Assembly (NCBI RefSeq): GCF_005860765.1
Contig: NZ_VCEI01000021.1
Coordinates: 1,054,001 to 1,118,000 of the forward strand
Origin: Dyadobacter sediminis
GTDB taxonomy: Bacteria; Bacteroidota; Bacteroidia; Cytophagales; Spirosomataceae
Direction of reading: 5' to 3'
Length of the DNA: 64,000 nucleotides
A model generated the notes under the pieces. It saw only the letters and a list, made by a program, of their open reading frames with translations, had not been told where the DNA came from and ran no database searches. Of the stretch, positions 60,952 to 64,000 are shown in pieces; position 1 is the first letter of the stretch, and each line of letters starts with the position of its first letter. The translations under genes were made by a program, and so were the position numbers.

Positions 60952-61525
60952 GTTCGTTGCTATTCAGATAAATGGTGCTTCTGAACCGGTTGATTTTTAG
61001 TATGGGATCGTATGTATAGGTAAATTCATCAGATGCTTTGGTCATAATGAGCAGCCCGAAGTGCTCGCTTGTATCAATAAGCAGTCCGGGCATTTCCACG
61101 TCATCCAGCTGTTCAACAAAAAAAGCTGCGCAGTCAGGTTCTGTGCTCCGTACCCGGAGTGAATCCGTTCCGTTGTGGTAAATCTGGAATTCGAGGGGTT
61201 CGGCCAAGGGAGGCAGCGGCCAGGTTATAACTTGGCCGCTGTTGTTTTCAAACAGCATCAGCGGTTTTCCCGTATCTTCCTTTTCCAGGACAAGCTGTTC
61301 GGTATCATGCTCGAAAGTCAGCATGCATTCGTTCATGCCCGAATGCTTTACTGCGTTGGTGAGTAGTTCGGTTATAATCCATTTCAGCTTTGCAAGGGTT
61401 AACATACCTACAGGCTTGACGTGTGTTTCTTTCCTGATATGATCAAGGCACAGGTTTACAATTCCGGGAATTTCTTCCCGGTCACATTTAAAAGCAATAT
61501 TAATCTTACCTGATTCCTCTTTCAT
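60941..61525 (-). CDS. HATPase-domain anti-sigma-factor-type switch protein
   Basis: 194 residues. The N-box is at residues 53-61 (ELLTNAVKHSG) and the G1-type element EDTGKP at 83-88 (D84, G86), as in RsbW/SpoIIAB kinases, though this protein is longer by about 40 residues at the C-terminus. It probably phosphorylates the STAS protein encoded just upstream, or binds another target. No sigma factor gene is near. It starts three bases after the STAS stop and shares 11 bases with the acyltransferase gene. Confidence 0.82.
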   Translation of the reverse strand: MKEESGKINIAFKCDREEIPGIVNLCLDHIRKETHVKPVGMLTLAKLKWIITELLTNAVKHSGMNECMLTFEHDTEQLVLEKEDTGKPLMLFENNSGQVITWPLPPLAEPLEFQIYHNGTDSLRVRSTEPDCAAFFVEQLDDVEMPGLLIDTSEHFGLLIMTKASDEFTYTYDPILKINRFRSTIYLNSNEHEA

Positions 61526-61528
61526 AAT

Positions 61529-61867
61529 CTAGTTTATTGTTTCCATAGCCTGCTTGTAGTCTTTGAAAATCTTGAAGACTTTATCCATTCTGATCAGGGT
61601 CAGCAGATTTTTGACATCCGGTTTCAGGGCAACAAGGTAGATATCCACTTTCCGCGGCATGGCATATTTCAGAGCCACAACGAGGCTTCCCAGAAAGGAA
61701 CTGTCGATATAATTCACATTCTCGAAACTCAGGATGATCAGCTTCGTTCCTCCGGCTATGAGTGTGATCATTTCTTCTTTGAACATGTCTGCATTTGACA
61801 AACTGGCTTCTTCCGGCAAAATCGTTGCCTGTACTACATCTGAAAGGTCATTAACTTGAAGTACCAT
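61529..61867 (-). CDS. STAS-domain anti-sigma-factor antagonist
   Basis: 112 residues, the normal size of SpoIIAA/RsbV. The phosphorylation loop VNYIDSSFLGSLVVAL has D55 and the acceptor S56 (DSS), matching the DSxGL pattern with F in place of G. The protein should be released from its HATPase partner when the Ser is dephosphorylated by the phosphatase encoded upstream. It is eight bases from the phosphatase stop and three from the HATPase start. Confidence 0.9.
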   Translation of the reverse strand: MVLQVNDLSDVVQATILPEEASLSNADMFKEEMITLIAGGTKLIILSFENVNYIDSSFLGSLVVALKYAMPRKVDIYLVALKPDVKNLLTLIRMDKVFKIFKDYKQAMETIN

Positions 61868-61875
61868 AGGGTATA

Positions 61876-63033
61876 TTATTGTTTTTCGATAAAAATAATG
61901 CTTGCGTCGTCCATCTGGTTACCGTCGTTGATCGTCCCCAGAACCTCTTTTTTAATCAGTTCAAAACTGTCAGTCCTGCCGAGATAAGGGCTGATCTTGT
62001 CTACAAAAAAAGGATAATCGCTTTTTTTGGAACCATCCGAAGGGATATCGATCATGCCGTCTGTAAAAAGCACAATCTGGTCTCCGGATTTCATTTTTAT
62101 GACCTGTTTGTCGTACATGCCTTCTTCCATCAGTCCGAGCAGCAGGCCGGAAGACATAATGGTTGAAGTTCTGTCGAGCGAAGGTTCAAAATTTACGAGC
62201 GGAAGGTCACCTGCTCCGGAGTAATGCACCTCTCCGGTATGGCTGTCGAGCAGAAGCAGCGACAGGCTGGATAGGATACTTTCCAGGCTGTCATCCAGAT
62301 AAATCAGCTTATTGATCTTCTGCATGATGGTATCAATGGCATAATCGTTATCCAGCACGCAGAAGCGGATAGCTGCCCGGATGTAGCTTAAAAACCCGAA
62401 TGTAAAAAACCATGCTTTCCATTTTTTTCCCATGATATCGCCCAGAAAAGCAAAGCAGAAACGTTCATCGACCTGCACGAAATCAATGAAATCGCCGCCC
62501 GGATATCCCCGAAACCCTTTGTGCCAGAAATGGACACGGAAACCTGCAACTTTGGGGTCCTGTACCGGCATGGATTTGACATTCAGCGTTTCAGCGGCAA
62601 TTTTAAGTTCGTGTACAGATCTTACGTGTTCGTTCTGAAGCGATGTAATGATGTTGTTGAGCTTAGAAATAATAACCGCCATCGGCGTTTCCTTGTTGAT
62701 AAAATCCAGCGCATACATGTTCAGCCCTTCCAGCATCAGCGAATCGTCGGTAATGGAAGTCAGGAATACAAACGGGATATCTTTCAGGTTCGGATTGTGC
62801 AGAACGGCCTGCCGGAAATCAAATCCGTTCATTTCAGGCATGTCATAATCGGAAAGAATCAGATCCGGCATTTCATCCGCAAGCAATTCCAGCGCTTCCG
62901 TTGCAGACTCGCAGAGCACGCAGTTGTAGCCTGCTTTCAGCAAGGATGCTTCTATAACCTTACGGAACAGCAGATTGTCTTCTACCAGCAGGATCTTTTT
63001 TACGGCCGCAGGAGGATCCGGGAAACTGATCAT
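61876..63033 (-). CDS. Receiver-SpoIIE-type PP2C phosphatase (RsbU-like)
   Basis: 385 residues. Residues 10-130 are a receiver with D19 and phosphoacceptor D62 (LILSDYDMPEMNG). Residues 160-385 are a PP2C phosphatase of the SpoIIE/RsbU type with metal-binding D181 (GGDFIDF), D199 (LGDIMGKKWKAW) and D325 (FTDGMID). It should dephosphorylate the STAS protein once its receiver is phosphorylated. The usual DVxGHG is changed to DIMGKKW, as in several Bacteroidota members, so activity needs testing. The start overlaps the stop of the membrane protein gene in ATGA. Confidence 0.9.
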   Translation of the reverse strand: MISFPDPPAAVKKILLVEDNLLFRKVIEASLLKAGYNCVLCESATEALELLADEMPDLILSDYDMPEMNGFDFRQAVLHNPNLKDIPFVFLTSITDDSLMLEGLNMYALDFINKETPMAVIISKLNNIITSLQNEHVRSVHELKIAAETLNVKSMPVQDPKVAGFRVHFWHKGFRGYPGGDFIDFVQVDERFCFAFLGDIMGKKWKAWFFTFGFLSYIRAAIRFCVLDNDYAIDTIMQKINKLIYLDDSLESILSSLSLLLLDSHTGEVHYSGAGDLPLVNFEPSLDRTSTIMSSGLLLGLMEEGMYDKQVIKMKSGDQIVLFTDGMIDIPSDGSKKSDYPFFVDKISPYLGRTDSFELIKKEVLGTINDGNQMDDASIIFIEKQ

Positions 63034-63581
63034 TTTTTGTTGAAGTTTAAAACAAACAATAGGACGCCGCCAAATATGATGAGCAACGAAACCAAGTCCA
63101 TGATCGTAACGCCGTCATTCGGAGTAAAGTAAAAAACAGTAAATATTTCAAAACTGGGCGGTGCAGGCATGATGATCATGGCAAATCCGAATACGATCAG
63201 CAATATGGCCAGAATAAACATAATGCCTTTTTGAAATGCATTTTTTTTAAGATAATTGCTACTGATCTTGCTGTCAATTTTGGTTTCGGAAAGCAGTTTT
63301 TCCAGACCTTCCAGCAATTCTTCCCTCGAAAGGTTGTTGTCCTGATCCAGCTGCTCAAACGATGCGATCTGAGCTTCTGCTGTTCCCGATTTTGCGAAAG
63401 CTTCTGCGATCTGCTGCTGATAAAGTCTCGCACTTTCACTGTCTATCACGGAGCGCTCGATAATTTCGATCAGCTCGCTTAATTTCTGTTCAAGCAAAGT
63501 ATTACCGGTTTCCGACTGCGGCAAACGGGCACTTTGTACTTCAGAATCTTTCCGGATATTAAGCAAGCGATTAATTTTCAC
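63030..63581 (-). CDS. Predicted membrane protein at the head of the partner-switching operon
   Basis: 183 residues, no family recognised. The N-terminal 110 residues are helical and probably coiled coil (LEQKLSELIEIIERSVIDSE, LDQDNNLSREELLEGLEKLL). Two membrane helices follow, about residues 116-138 (GIMFILAILLIVFGFAMIIM) and 158-178 (IMDLVSLLIIFGGVLLFVLN), with a short loop between. The gene overlaps the phosphatase gene by four bases. It may give the membrane input to the phosphatase; that is inference from order. Confidence 0.78.
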   Translation of the reverse strand: MKINRLLNIRKDSEVQSARLPQSETGNTLLEQKLSELIEIIERSVIDSESARLYQQQIAEAFAKSGTAEAQIASFEQLDQDNNLSREELLEGLEKLLSETKIDSKISSNYLKKNAFQKGIMFILAILLIVFGFAMIIMPAPPSFEIFTVFYFTPNDGVTIMDLVSLLIIFGGVLLFVLNFNKK

Positions 63582-63723
63582 TATTTAAATATTTTATAAG
63601 ATTTAAACTGCTTTAACGGACATGTGATTTACAATTCCAATAAAATATTTTCTTAAAACCCAGCAACTATTTGAAGCTATAATTTTATTACTAATTTTGA
63701 AATAATTCTACAAATCAACAAAA

Positions 63724-63731
63724 TATATTTG
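63724..63731 (+). promoter_or_regulatory. TAnnTTTG -7 element before the last glycosyltransferase gene
   Basis: TATATTTG matches the -7 consensus. A TTTG at 63696-63699 is 24 bases upstream, slightly beyond the usual spacing. Transcription would start near 63738, some 27 bases before the ATG at 63765. Confidence 0.5.
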
Positions 63732-63764
63732 TTATTTCAGAACAATTTCAGAAATCACATGATC

Positions 63765-64000
63765 ATGAAAAGGGTTTCCATTGTTACGGTAAATTTTAAC
63801 CAGCCGTTGGTTACGGAAGATTTGCTGAGATCACTTGCGGAAGTAAATGCCTATCCCGATCTGGAAATAATCGTTGTTGACAATGGGAGCAAGGTCAATG
63901 TGGTGCCGGAATGGCAGTTGCGGTACAAAGACATTCGATTCATCCGTTCCGAAATCAACACCGGATTTGCCGGAGGGAACAACATCGGCATTCAGCATGC
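63765..64000 (+). CDS. Glycosyltransferase GT2 family, N-terminal part
   Basis: Only the first 78 residues lie in the window. The start MKRVSIVTVNFNQPLVTEDL, the strand LEIIVVDNGSKVNV and the GFAGGNNIGIQHA nucleotide-site loop are the first half of a GT2 domain, similar to rhamnosyltransferase-like enzymes. An ATG two codons earlier (63759) is also possible. It continues the exopolysaccharide cluster to the right. Confidence 0.85.
   Translation, partial: MKRVSIVTVNFNQPLVTEDLLRSLAEVNAYPDLEIIVVDNGSKVNVVPEWQLRYKDIRFIRSEINTGFAGGNNIGIQH

Noticed and set aside
1-64000. rRNA, tRNA, insertion sequences or phage genes
   Set aside because: No matching sequence or gene was found on reading through the window; a covariance-model search for small RNAs was not possible.

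Overview
The window is chromosomal DNA from a member of the Bacteroidota, most likely a Dyadobacter-like bacterium of the Cytophagales. This is inferred from a SusD-type protein, two-component proteins with Reg_prop propellers, anti-sigma factors of the Bacteroidota type, mostly absent Shine-Dalgarno sequences, and TAnnTTTG-type -7 promoter elements. Coding density is high. I saw no rRNA, tRNA, insertion sequence, prophage or CRISPR array.

Positions 1-6.2 kb look like a sugar-acid locus: the C-terminal part of a SusD protein, a PQQ-dependent glucose-dehydrogenase-type enzyme with an embedded cytochrome c domain, 2-keto-3-deoxygalactonokinase, KDPG/KDPGal aldolase and an ExuT/DgoT-like MFS carrier. 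The last three overlap and are probably co-translated. They suggest periplasmic oxidation of aldoses to aldonates, followed by a De Ley-Doudoroff type route; the dehydratase is not in the window. Positions 6.3-18.8 kb hold single genes: GNAT, lipoprotein, NUDIX, SnoaL/DUF4440, Hsp20, LysR, a large sorbosone-dehydrogenase/HEAT/cytochrome c protein, a zinc alcohol dehydrogenase with an unknown partner, a HipA-like kinase overlapping a DUF3037 gene, an orphan LytTR regulator and an SDR. Intergenic 13.0-13.3 kb carries three copies of a GTTTGTG-N4-CACAAAC palindrome.

Positions 18.8-35.3 kb are an alpha-glucan/trehalose region: glgE, a treS-maltokinase fusion and glgB in one minus-strand operon, a 1403-residue hybrid sensor kinase with about 14 propeller repeats, a lone receiver, and a treY-malQ fusion. 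Together they link trehalose, maltose-1-phosphate, branched glucan and maltooligosyl-trehalose. TreZ, GlgA and GlgC are not here.

Positions 35.4-40.9 kb carry a stress-type glycine-rich protein, a lipoprotein, a DUF4202 protein, a von Willebrand factor A lipid/periplasmic protein, and an ECF-like sigma factor with a membrane anti-sigma protein ending in a TonB-C-like domain.

Positions 41.3-64.0 kb form an exopolysaccharide cluster dense in signalling genes: a receiver, an initiating sugar transferase with a pseudo-receiver domain, an O-acetyltransferase, a half-length TolC-like protein, a Wzc-like co-polymerase, several glycosyltransferases, a Wzy/ligase-type polymerase, a Wzx flippase, a GT-C enzyme and an OafA-like acyltransferase. 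A CHASE3-PAS hybrid kinase ending in an HPt domain sits inside it. A complete partner-switching module (SpoIIE phosphatase, STAS protein, HATPase) overlaps the acyltransferase gene, with no sigma factor nearby. The most interesting proposal from this window is that phosphorelay and partner-switching proteins control polysaccharide assembly directly at the protein level.
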